The notes under the pieces are model-generated. The model was not told where the DNA came from and did no database searches. It worked only from the letters and a program-made list of their open reading frames with translations. This document shows, piece after piece, positions 7,334 through 14,833 of a DNA stretch of 64,000 nucleotides. The position numbers and the translations under genes were made by a program. This stretch comes from Micromonospora foliorum (GTDB lineage Bacteria; Actinomycetota; Actinomycetes; Mycobacteriales; Micromonosporaceae): contig NZ_JAKKFF010000243.1 of NCBI RefSeq assembly GCF_022229015.1, positions 1 through 64,000 of the forward strand, in the 5' to 3' direction. Positions within the stretch are counted from its first letter, which is position 1. Every line of letters starts with the position of its first letter.

Positions 7334-8113
7334 TCAGTTGCTGCGGTACCGGGACGCCAGCTCCGGGCTCTGCGCGTTGAAGGCGGTCAGATCCGCAGCG
7401 AAGACCGCGTTCAGCAGACCCGCGTCCTCCACACCCGGCGCCACCACGACCTCGCCCAGCTCCAGCCCGCGCAGACTGGCGGTGACGACATCGTCGGCGC
7501 TCATCCGTGGTAGGGCGCTCAGGTCCATGCCCTGACGCTCATGGAACTCGGTGGCCACCACGCCCGGGCACAGAACCTGGACCCGGACACCGGTGCCCTC
7601 GAGTTCGGCGCAGAGCGTCTGCGACATGGCGACGGCGAAGGCCAGCCCACCCGCATAGACCGCGCGACGCGGCATCACCGAGCTCGGCGCGGGACCGCTG
7701 AAGGCGATCATGCCGGCGACGTTGATGATGGTGCCCTCACCGCGGGCCTGCATGCCGCCCACGACCGCCCGGGTGAGCATCGTCGGCGCCACCATCTTGA
7801 CGTGGGCCAGCTCGTGGGCCTTCTCGGCGGACAGGTCCGCCAGTGGCATGTAGTGCGCGACGCCGGCGTTGTTCACCAGCAGCGTGATGTCCTCGGTTGC
7901 ACAGACCTGGGCGACGGTGTCGATCCCGTCGTCGGTGGAGAGATCTGCCGCGACACCGCGGACAGCGACCTCCGGGTGGGTGGCGGCAAACTCCTCCAGG
8001 CGATCCTCGCGGCGCCCCACGATGATGAGGTCGTAGCCCAACCCGGCCAGCCGTTCCGCGAATGCCCTGCCGATGCCCGACGTGGCGCCGGTGACGAGTG
8101 CCAACTTGCTCAT
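7334..8113 (-). CDS. Short-chain dehydrogenase/reductase with altered active site
   Basis: A 259-residue SDR. The cofactor motif TGATSGIG is at the N-terminus, GRREDR follows beta-2, and NNAG is near residue 90, so the NAD(P) fold is intact. In the active-site region the usual Ser is replaced within NVAGMIAFSGP, and the YxxxK motif reads YAGGL: Tyr remains, Lys is lost. The PGVVATEF motif after the active site is normal. The gene is divergent from an MmyB-like regulator with a perfect inverted repeat in the gap, an arrangement known from other actinomycetes. Function as a reductase is uncertain because two of the three catalytic residues are missing; a binding or atypical role is possible. 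Confidence 0.88.
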   Translation of the reverse strand: MSKLALVTGATSGIGRAFAERLAGLGYDLIIVGRREDRLEEFAATHPEVAVRGVAADLSTDDGIDTVAQVCATEDITLLVNNAGVAHYMPLADLSAEKAHELAHVKMVAPTMLTRAVVGGMQARGEGTIINVAGMIAFSGPAPSSVMPRRAVYAGGLAFAVAMSQTLCAELEGTGVRVQVLCPGVVATEFHERQGMDLSALPRMSADDVVTASLRGLELGEVVVAPGVEDAGLLNAVFAADLTAFNAQSPELASRYRSN

Positions 8114-8316
8114 GACGGATCTCCCTTCCAGTTGGTGGTGCCCACGGCCGGCGGCCTGTTGTCGGCGGGCCCGGATGCGGACCGGCGAACCCGCTCGGGG
8201 CTCATGCGCCACGTGGACGTTCCGGCCGTCGTCCGGCACGCGACGTCGCCGGTGGGGTGGACGCCGCACCCAGCAGAATCACCCGTCGGCGACGAGGTAG
8301 GCAGTGCCGCGTTCTT

Positions 8317-8337
8317 CCTGGTATCGGCATTACCAGG
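8317..8337. promoter_or_regulatory. Inverted repeat, probable MmyB-type operator
   Basis: Perfect 7-bp arms CCTGGTA / TACCAGG with a 7-bp spacer, in the 283-bp gap between the divergent SDR (8113) and MmyB-like regulator (8397) genes, 59 bp before the regulator start. It is the strongest palindrome in the gap and a good candidate for the shared operator. Confidence 0.55.
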
Positions 8338-8396
8338 CATCGGCGACCGGGCGGTGCTGTCCGCCCGCTCCCTGGTGCGTGACTAGCATCGACGAT

Positions 8397-9233
8397 ATGG
8401 CCGAAGACCTGCTCGCGGGATACTTACGGGCACGCCGGGGGCAGCTGCGTCCGGGTGACGTCGGGTTGCCCGAGGGGACTGGTCGACGACGCGTGACGGG
8501 TCTGCGACGCGAGGAAGTGGCCCTGCTGGCGGGCATCAGCGCTGACTACTACCTGCGGCTGGAGCAGGGGCGCGGCGGGACACCCTCACTCCAGGTCGTC
8601 GGGGCGCTGGCACGGGCACTGCGCCTCGACGACGCGGCCACCGCCTACCTGACGAGCCTGGCGACACCGGCGACGACCAACGCCGACCCTGGGTCGCCGA
8701 CCGGCGAACAGGTGCCGGCCAGCGTCGAGAACCTCGTCCGGCTCCTGCCCCTGCCCGCCTTCGTTACCGGCCGCAACTTCGACGTCCTCACCGCCAACGA
8801 CAACGCTTTCCGGATCTCCCCGGAGCTGGTGGCCGGGAAGAACCGGCTGTGGTCGTTCTTCGTCGTCGACTCGGAGCGGAACCTCTACCGGGACTGGCAG
8901 ACGACGGCGCGACGTTTCGTCGCGGTCGTGCGGGACTCCGTCGGCCGGGGCGCGGCCCGCCCCGACTTCCTGGCGCTGGTCACCGAGCTGTCGGAACGCA
9001 GCGAGAGCTTCCGTCAGTTGTGGGACCGGCACGATGTCGTCGCGCGCGACACCGACTTCGCGCTGCTGCAACACCCCGTCGCGGGGCCCCTGCGGCTGCA
9101 CCTGGAGCGTCTGGCCGTCGCCGGAATACCCGAACAGGGCCTGGTGATCTACCACCCCACCGCCGGCTCGGAGGACGCCCGTCGCCTGGCCCGGCTTCTG
9201 ACCACGGCGGACAGGGGTGCGCAAGGAGCATGA
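8397..9233 (+). CDS. MmyB-like XRE-family transcriptional regulator
   Basis: A 278-residue regulator. The N-terminal XRE helix-turn-helix (~residues 1-75) contains YLRARRGQLRPGDVGLP, GLRREEVALLAGISADYYLR and LEQGR, the signature of this subfamily. The C-terminal ~170 residues are the MmyB-like PAS-type ligand-binding domain, with ARRFVAVVRDSVGR and LWDRHDV. ATG 8397 is preferred; the frame can be extended 31 residues upstream but only through sequence with no family match. Members of this family are thought to bind fatty-acid-like ligands and often sit opposite an SDR gene, exactly as here. The inverted repeat at 8317-8337 is its likely operator. Confidence 0.9.
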   Translation: MAEDLLAGYLRARRGQLRPGDVGLPEGTGRRRVTGLRREEVALLAGISADYYLRLEQGRGGTPSLQVVGALARALRLDDAATAYLTSLATPATTNADPGSPTGEQVPASVENLVRLLPLPAFVTGRNFDVLTANDNAFRISPELVAGKNRLWSFFVVDSERNLYRDWQTTARRFVAVVRDSVGRGAARPDFLALVTELSERSESFRQLWDRHDVVARDTDFALLQHPVAGPLRLHLERLAVAGIPEQGLVIYHPTAGSEDARRLARLLTTADRGAQGA

Positions 9234-9239
9234 TCGACG

Positions 9240-9420
9240 AAGCGGCGAGGTGGAGATCACCGCCGAAGGTCGCGACCGCTGGCGGCAGGCGATGAGCCTG
9301 AGAACCGACGCGGAACGGACCGCGGTCGCCTCGCTGTGGGCCGACGAACAGCGCCTGCTGAGCGGGCTGCTACGACGCATCCCGGCGCCCCTGGAAGCCG
9401 ACTCGGGCAACAGCAGGGAG
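9240..9420 (+). pseudogene. C-terminal remnant of a MarR-family regulator
   Basis: In one frame directly after the MmyB-like gene, the translation reads VEITAEGRDRWRQAM, then RTDAERTAVASLW and RLLSGLLRRIPAPLE. This is the wing-to-C-terminal-helix portion of MarR regulators. The DNA-binding N-terminus and any start are absent, and the frame runs on into unrelated sequence. It is best read as the leftover of a deleted marR gene. The match is by family pattern only. Confidence 0.5.
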
Positions 9421-9509
9421 ACACCGGCCTGGCGAGCCGGGGCGGACCGACGCCGGGCAGCACTTGGGCAGCAGCGGGTGAGCCTCAGCGGCAGGCTCCC
9501 GGGTGCCGA

Positions 9510-10079
9510 TCAGGCGCGAAACGCCTCGATCGTGAGTGCGGCGAAGCGTCGAGAGGCGGCGACCCGGGCGTTCGTCGAGGTGGCGTGCAGGCCACCGTTG
9601 GCCATCAGCATGAGGACGAGGTCGTCCAGGGCCACGTCAGGCCGCAGGTGGCCGGTGCCCTTGGCCCGGCGCATCAGGTCGGCGAGCGAGGCGAGGGCGG
9701 CTTCGCGCTTCGCGGCGAGATCCACGGCGTGGGGAAATGCCGAGGTGAACGCCGCGGTGAAACCTCGGCTCCGGGCTTGCAGCTCACAGAGTTGCTCGAT
9801 CACCAGACAGAGGCCGTGCCAGGGATCCGGGTCGGTGAGCCCTTCGTCGACGACGGCGACGCACGCGTTCATCTGGTCCGCGAACGCCTCCGTGGCCAAC
9901 GCCTGCTTGGTGGGGAACCGGCGGTAGAGGGTGGCGGGGCCGACTCCCGCGCGCCGGGCAATCTCGCGCATCGGCACGTCCATGCCTTCGGCGGCGAAGA
10001 CCGCCCGGGCGGCGTCGAGGATCCGCTCACGGTTGTCCAGCGCGTCCGACCGCAGGTTTTGAGTCAAATGGCCGCTCAC
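9510..10079 (-). CDS. TetR/AcrR-family transcriptional regulator
   Basis: A 189-residue regulator. The N-terminal helix-turn-helix is clear: RERILDAARAVFAAEGM, MREIARRAGVGPATLYRRFP and TKQALATEAF (residues ~17-62). The C-terminal part is the all-helical ligand domain of a TetR subfamily often paired with oxidoreductases. The GTG start at 10079 has only a poor ribosome site, so the exact start is uncertain. It is divergent from a quinone oxidoreductase, with a perfect 14-bp palindrome in the 81-bp gap. Repression of itself and the oxidoreductase is likely. Confidence 0.9.
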   Translation of the reverse strand: MSGHLTQNLRSDALDNRERILDAARAVFAAEGMDVPMREIARRAGVGPATLYRRFPTKQALATEAFADQMNACVAVVDEGLTDPDPWHGLCLVIEQLCELQARSRGFTAAFTSAFPHAVDLAAKREAALASLADLMRRAKGTGHLRPDVALDDLVLMLMANGGLHATSTNARVAASRRFAALTIEAFRA

Positions 10080-10098
10080 TCTCTCACTCTAGCTAAAC

Positions 10099-10112
10099 GG
10101 ACGCATGCGTCC
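10099..10112. promoter_or_regulatory. Perfect palindrome, probable TetR operator
   Basis: GGACGCATGCGTCC is a 14-bp perfect palindrome within TAAACGGACG...CGTCCACTA. It lies 20 bp upstream of the tetR start and 49 bp upstream of the oxidoreductase start. Size, symmetry and position fit a TetR-dimer site. Confidence 0.6.
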
Positions 10113-10160
10113 ACTACCGTTCGGGCGTCCGCAGGGCTGGCTTGGGAAGGGTGACGAACA

Positions 10161-11123
10161 GTGAAGGCAGTGGCGATCAGGGAGTTCGGCGATCCGCGCG
10201 GGCTGGCGGTGGTCGACCTTCCTGCCCCGGTGCCCGCTCCCGGGAGGGTGTTGATCACCACCGAGGCGGTCGGCGTAGCTGGCGCCGACGTCCTGATTCG
10301 AAGCGGTGCTCTCGCCGCGTACGGCTTCCGCGAGGGTCACATCCCGGGCGGCGAGGTTGCCGGCACGGTCACGGCCGTGGGCGACGGCGTCGACCCCGCG
10401 TGGGTCGGGCAACGCGTCTGGGCCTTCACCGGTACGGGCGGCGGATATGCCGAGCAGGCGGTCGCCCCGGTCGGGGAGGTTCTGCCCCTGCCGGCGGGCC
10501 TCTCCGCGGTCGACGCCGTGACGCTCGGCAGCTCCGGGGTCGTGGCTCACTTCGGCCTCGCTCACGCGCACTTCTCGCCAGGCGAGACGGTCCTGGTACG
10601 TGGCGCGGCCGGCAGTATCGGGATCATGACGGTGCAGCTCGCGGTCGGCGGTGGTGCCGGTGCCGTCGCGGTCACGACCTCGTCGCCTGAGCGCGGCCGT
10701 CGACTCCGTAGCCTTGGTGCGACCCACCTGCTGGACCGCTCCGGGGCAGGAGGTGCGGACGATCCCACCGGCTACGACGTCATCATCGACGTCGTCGCGG
10801 GTCCGGGCATGCCCGCGTTCTTCGACCGACTCAACCCCAACGGCCGGCTCGTGGCCGTCGGCGCGGTCGGCGGCCAGCCACCCGCGGACTTCGGGACGAG
10901 GTTGATGGCCGCGTTCCAGAAATCGATGTCGTTCGCCACCTTCAGCGCGGCGACGGTGACGGAGGCCGCTCGACAAGCCGTACGAGTGGAGCAGTTCGCC
11001 GCCGCCGATCGTGGGGAGCTCCAGACCGTGGTGCACGAGATCCTGCCGCTGGAGCAGGCGGTGGTGGCGCACCAGAAGATGGACGCCGGCGAGGTCTTCG
11101 GAAGAATCGTCCTCACTCCGTAG
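10161..11123 (+). CDS. Zinc-free NADPH:quinone oxidoreductase-like protein (MDR superfamily)
   Basis: A 320-residue medium-chain dehydrogenase/reductase. The N-terminal GroES-like domain includes HIPGGEVAGTVTAVGDGV, but the catalytic zinc ligands (Cys and the structural four-Cys lobe) are absent, as in quinone oxidoreductases. The Rossmann domain has VRGAAGSIGIMTVQLA near residue 150 and the conserved LGATHLLD. The C-terminus ends with VFGRIVLTP, matching the family's G-K/R-I-V-L end. GTG 10161 with upstream GGAAGG is the start. It probably reduces quinones or enones with NADPH. Regulation by the divergent TetR protein is inferred from the palindrome at 10099-10112. Confidence 0.9.
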   Translation: MKAVAIREFGDPRGLAVVDLPAPVPAPGRVLITTEAVGVAGADVLIRSGALAAYGFREGHIPGGEVAGTVTAVGDGVDPAWVGQRVWAFTGTGGGYAEQAVAPVGEVLPLPAGLSAVDAVTLGSSGVVAHFGLAHAHFSPGETVLVRGAAGSIGIMTVQLAVGGGAGAVAVTTSSPERGRRLRSLGATHLLDRSGAGGADDPTGYDVIIDVVAGPGMPAFFDRLNPNGRLVAVGAVGGQPPADFGTRLMAAFQKSMSFATFSAATVTEAARQAVRVEQFAAADRGELQTVVHEILPLEQAVVAHQKMDAGEVFGRIVLTP

Positions 11124-11237
11124 GCACGGATCGTGCAGGGCCCACCGCCACTGGGAGCCAAGGTGGGCCGTCGCCGAGATCAAGACCTTCCCGCTGCGCA
11201 TTCCGTTCGAGGGAGGCCCGTCGTCCGCGGTGGTCGC

Positions 11238-11540
11238 TCAGCCGACCGTCACCATCGACTTGTCGAAGGCCACGTAGCCGCTGTAGTCGCGCCCGACCCG
11301 CTCGAACGAGGCGGGGTACGGGTGGGGGTAGCTCCATGCGGCGTCGTGATGGGTCGCGTCGCCCACTGTCACGTCGTGGTACTGGGCGTCGCCCTTCCAG
11401 GGGCAGTTGTAGGGCGTCGCGCTGTCGCTGAAGAACTCGGACTTGAGTGCCGAGGGCGGGAAGTAGTAGTTGCCCTCGATGCTGATCAGGTCCGATTCGG
11501 GCGCGTCGGCGACGACAGTCCCGTTGATGGAGGCCTGCAT
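11238..11540 (-). CDS. DUF427 domain protein
   Basis: A 100-residue protein covering one DUF427 domain. Its family features are GNYYFPPSAL, the YNCPWKGDAQYHDV strand with the conserved C-PWKG, and the AAWSYPHPYP segment; the product is full length. Biochemical function is unknown. It stands alone between the end of the oxidoreductase gene and the LysR gene. The ATG has a purine-rich GGGTGAGTGAGT upstream. Confidence 0.85.
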   Translation of the reverse strand: MQASINGTVVADAPESDLISIEGNYYFPPSALKSEFFSDSATPYNCPWKGDAQYHDVTVGDATHHDAAWSYPHPYPASFERVGRDYSGYVAFDKSMVTVG

Positions 11541-11645
11541 GACTCACTCACCCTCTTAAGGAAATCGGTTGGTATACCTAAGCTAGCCGGCGGCGGGTAC
11601 GAGGCCCCGGCGGCAGGGCTGAGAGCGCCACAAGCTGACGCGAGA

Positions 11646-12527
11646 TCAGGCCGGCCCACCCTCGGTACCGAAGCCCGTCGAGGTGACCCGGTCGTCACCC
11701 CGACGACGCAGGATTTGCACCTCGGTGGTGGCCCCGGTGCCGGTCAGCGGCAGCACGCGTACCGAAGAAGGCACCACGGCGGACACGCTCGCCGGGGCGA
11801 TCGTCACCCCGAGACCAGACGCGACCAGGTGAGCCACCGTGGCCCAGCTGCTGGCGTCCTGGACGATGCGCGGGGTGTAGCCGGCCTCCAGGCACGGCCG
11901 GAGATTGCGCTGGTAGGCCCGCTCGCCGGCCAGCCTCGGAAAGAAGACGAACGGGTCGTGCCGCAGCGCTGCGGCATCGATCGCCGGATCGCCCGCGTGC
12001 GGATGCTCGGCCGGCAGGACGGCGACGAAGGACTCGACGGCGAACGCGGTGGCGACCAGTTCGTCGTGGTCTTCCGCGTCCCGGACCACGCCGAGATCGA
12101 CCTCGCCGGTCAGCAACCGGTCGATGATGTGCGCCGTGTACGCCTCGTGCAGGCGCAGGTGGACGGCCGGATGACGCTCGCGGAAACGACGGATCGGCGC
12201 AGCCAGCCCGAGCTGGATCGCCGAGCTGACGAAACCGATGTCGAAGCGCCCCTGCTCCCCGCGCCCGATCCGGCCCGCCTCGTGCACGTCATCGACCACG
12301 GTGGCCAGCACCCGCCGGCACCGTTCCAGGTACGCCTCCCCCGCGGGCGTCAGCGCCACCGACCGGGAGGTGCGAACGAACAGCGGCGTACCGATCATTG
12401 CCTCGAGCTGACGGATCTGCTGCGAGAGCGGCGGTTGGGCCATTCGCAGCCGCACCGCGGCCCGACTGAAGTGCAGCTCCTCGGCGACCGCGACGAAGTA
12501 GCGCAGGTGGCGCAACTCGGGTTCCAT
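11646..12527 (-). CDS. LysR-family transcriptional regulator
   Basis: A 293-residue LysR regulator. The winged helix at residues 1-65 reads LRHLRYFVAVAEELHFSRAA, MAQPPLSQQIRQLE and GTPLFVRTSRSVALTPAG. The rest is the periplasmic-binding-like effector domain, with FDIGFVSSA and DLGVVRDAEDH. It is divergent from a GNAT acetyltransferase, with 70 bp between the starts, where LysR regulators usually bind. A T-N11-A type box can be read in the AT-richer gap but is not distinctive. The effector is unknown. Confidence 0.93.
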   Translation of the reverse strand: MEPELRHLRYFVAVAEELHFSRAAVRLRMAQPPLSQQIRQLEAMIGTPLFVRTSRSVALTPAGEAYLERCRRVLATVVDDVHEAGRIGRGEQGRFDIGFVSSAIQLGLAAPIRRFRERHPAVHLRLHEAYTAHIIDRLLTGEVDLGVVRDAEDHDELVATAFAVESFVAVLPAEHPHAGDPAIDAAALRHDPFVFFPRLAGERAYQRNLRPCLEAGYTPRIVQDASSWATVAHLVASGLGVTIAPASVSAVVPSSVRVLPLTGTGATTEVQILRRRGDDRVTSTGFGTEGGPA

Positions 12528-12597
12528 ACTTCAACAATACGGATCCCTCAGAACGAGATATTGGACGTTTGGATAGCAGCGATGTGACGATTGGTGC

Positions 12598-13077
12598 ATG
12601 ACCTCGAGCACGCTGACCATCACGTCCATGACGACCGCCGCAGAGGCCGACGCCTTCCGGACGTTGAACGAGGAATGGATCTCCCGCTTCTTCGTCATCG
12701 AGGAGTCGGACCGCAGAACCCTCGACGACCCTTTCGCCGCCATCGTCGACCCGGGTGGCGACGTGCTGATCGTCCGCGACGACGGGAAGATCGTCGGCTG
12801 TGTCGCTCTGGTCCGCAGCTCGGATGACGTCTTCGAGCTGTCGAAGATGGCCGTGACCCCGGCGGTACGCGGCAAGGGCATCGGCCGGCAGCTGATCCAG
12901 GCGGCGATCGACCGGGCCCGCACGCTCAACGCGTCCACCCTGTTCCTGGGCAGCAGCACCAAGCTCCCCAACGCGGTGCACCTCTACGAATCCGCCGGCT
13001 TCACGCACGTCAGCCCGGAACAGATCCCGCTACCGCCGTACGCTCGCGCCGACGTCTTCATGCGGATGGTGCTCTGA
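12598..13077 (+). CDS. GNAT-family N-acetyltransferase
   Basis: A 159-residue acetyltransferase covering one GNAT domain. Motif A with the acetyl-CoA pyrophosphate loop is clear: ELSKMAVTPAVRGKGIGRQL (R-G-K-G-I-G, residues ~81-100). Motif B is LFLGSSTKLPNAVHLYESAG with a typical Tyr, then GF. The substrate cannot be read. Divergent from the LysR regulator, which may control it. Confidence 0.9.
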   Translation: MTSSTLTITSMTTAAEADAFRTLNEEWISRFFVIEESDRRTLDDPFAAIVDPGGDVLIVRDDGKIVGCVALVRSSDDVFELSKMAVTPAVRGKGIGRQLIQAAIDRARTLNASTLFLGSSTKLPNAVHLYESAGFTHVSPEQIPLPPYARADVFMRMVL

Positions 13078-13163
13078 GGGTCGGGCCTGGCGCCGATCGG
13101 TTTCCGGGTGCACGCCGACGAACGGCTCTGGCCCCGCTCCCCTGCCAGCTGAGGCGCCAGACG

Positions 13164-13652
13164 TCACCCGGCCGGTTGGATACGCAGGACGGCGCCAGTG
13201 CCGCTGATCTTGACCACCTCAAAGCGCATGGCGTCGTTTATGGTCGCGACGGTCCCCGCCTGGCAGCTCATTTCGACACCGCCGCCGCCTTGCGACGACA
13301 CGCCGCCGCCACCGGAACAGCCCGAAACGCTGTAACCGGACCCGGTCAGAGGCGCGACCATCTCGACCGCGGCGGCGGTGATCCCTGTTACCTCGATCGG
13401 CCCGAGGCCATACCTCTCCGGCACGGCCACGACGTCGCCCACGGCGACCTCGATCTGGCACGTCCCGTCAGCGCACGGCCCGCTCGGTGACGGTGACGGT
13501 GTGGCCGCCTGGGTTGGAGTCGATGCGCCGTCGGGTGCCGACGACTCGGTGCCGGACCCAGCCGGAGAATCCGCCGAACATGACGTCAGGACAGCGAGCA
13601 CACCAACGGCAACGACCGCCGTGGGCGACATCCTCCGCATCACGGTAGCCAT
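13164..13652 (-). CDS. Putative lipoprotein, unknown function
   Basis: A 162-residue exported lipoprotein. The N-terminus is MATVMRRMSPTAVVAVGVLA followed by the lipobox LTSC. A Ser/Pro/Thr-rich linker follows, then a ~100-residue domain with four cysteines (CADGTC, SGC, MSC), a poly-Gly stretch (GCSGGGG, QGGGG) and beta-rich blocks (IEVAVGDVVAVP). I do not recognise the family. Three in-frame ATGs lie within 22 nt and none has an ideal ribosome site, so the start could be 13640 or 13631. The 86-bp convergent gap to the GNAT gene holds only a loose long-range repeat. Confidence 0.6.
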   Translation of the reverse strand: MATVMRRMSPTAVVAVGVLAVLTSCSADSPAGSGTESSAPDGASTPTQAATPSPSPSGPCADGTCQIEVAVGDVVAVPERYGLGPIEVTGITAAAVEMVAPLTGSGYSVSGCSGGGGVSSQGGGGVEMSCQAGTVATINDAMRFEVVKISGTGAVLRIQPAG

Positions 13653-13812
13653 GAGATCGAGGCTACCGGCAAGGCCAGGTGCGCGGTCAGTCGCCGACCG
13701 CTGACGAATCGTGAACCGCCGGCCCTGTGCCTTGTCGGGTGCCGACGCTGGCACCCCAGCCGGCCCCCGCAGCACCAGCCCGCAGAGGAACTCCGGGTTG
13801 CCGGCCGCCGCC

Positions 13813-14652
13813 CTACTGAGGCAGCCGTCGTTCCGGAGATTGGCTGAGGTTCGACGCTGAGCCGTCGTCCGTTGGGGGCCCGGCGGGTTGGGGCTTGGTG
13901 TGTTGACTCGTCACGTTGTTGACAGGGCCAGTCGGGTGACCGGTGGTCGGGCCTGATGGATCGGCAGGTGTCGTCGCGCGGTGGTCGAACAGGTCACGTG
14001 CCGCTCGGCCACTGTCTCTGATCAACTGCGGTAGGTACTCGGCGATCTCTTCGGGCTGCCGGCCCGCGACGTGTCGGTTCCAGCGGTCGATGAGCTGCTG
14101 TAGCTGTTCGGGGACTTCGCGGCCCTTGAGCAGGGTGACCCACAGGCGCGACATCTGGTCCGAGAGCTGATCGAAGGTTGAGCGCAACCAGCGGTTCGCG
14201 CTGGCGATGGCCAGGAGCTGGAAGACACGCCTCGACAGCTCGGAGAAGCGTAGGACCGCTTCCACCTGATACTCACCGCCGGTATCGGGCGGGGACCACT
14301 CGCTCAGCAGCCCGGCAAGCTCGTGCGCCTCGACGCCGGAAAGGCGCTCCAAACCCAGACGGACAAGCTCGGGGCCGATGAGATCCCACGCCTCGACCAA
14401 CTCCGACACGTCCTGAGCGTCGAGAGGGCTCACGACGTAACCGGCCCGGGGCAGCGTGATGATCAACCCGTCGCGGTCCAGACGAGCGAGCGCCCGACGA
14501 ATCGGAGTCAGCCCGTACGGAATCGAGCGGGCCAGTCCCCGCTCAGTGAGCGACGTCCCCGGCGGAAGCTCACAGGTCACGATGCGGGTGCGCAGAGCAG
14601 CGTAGGCCTGCTGCGTCAGCGAAGCCTCCCCCGTCGCGCCCTGGTCGGTCAC
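13813..14652 (-). CDS. GntR-family transcriptional regulator
   Basis: A 279-residue regulator. The GntR winged helix occupies about residues 12-75: AYAALRTRIVTCELPPGTSL, LTPIRRALARLDRDGLI and TLPRAGYVVS. The middle is FCD-like all-helical (residues ~80-220) but lacks the full Asp/His metal signature. The last ~50 residues are Pro/Thr/Ser-rich and disordered, which is unusual for the family. The start is GTG 14652. The neighbour 3' of it is a lipoprotein gene. The divergent glycosyltransferase at 14834 is a possible target. Confidence 0.88.
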   Translation of the reverse strand: MTDQGATGEASLTQQAYAALRTRIVTCELPPGTSLTERGLARSIPYGLTPIRRALARLDRDGLIITLPRAGYVVSPLDAQDVSELVEAWDLIGPELVRLGLERLSGVEAHELAGLLSEWSPPDTGGEYQVEAVLRFSELSRRVFQLLAIASANRWLRSTFDQLSDQMSRLWVTLLKGREVPEQLQQLIDRWNRHVAGRQPEEIAEYLPQLIRDSGRAARDLFDHRATTPADPSGPTTGHPTGPVNNVTSQHTKPQPAGPPTDDGSASNLSQSPERRLPQ

Positions 14653-14833
14653 AAGAGAAAACCCTAGCCCGCCCCACGACCCCGACCCCAGGCGACATCG
14701 CGCGCTCTCCGCGACCGGACTTGACCACGCCCGGCCACCACAGGCATGCTCGGAACTGAAATTTCAGGCAGGTCGGAGGACGGAACCCGGTCTCAGAGGG
14801 CCTCGGGACGGGGCGAACAGAGGGGGTCTCAGC

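Noticed and set aside
13086-13160. CTGGCGCC / GGCGCCAG repeat between GNAT and lipoprotein genes
   Set aside because: Eight-bp GC-only arms about 55 nt apart; expected by chance at this GC content.
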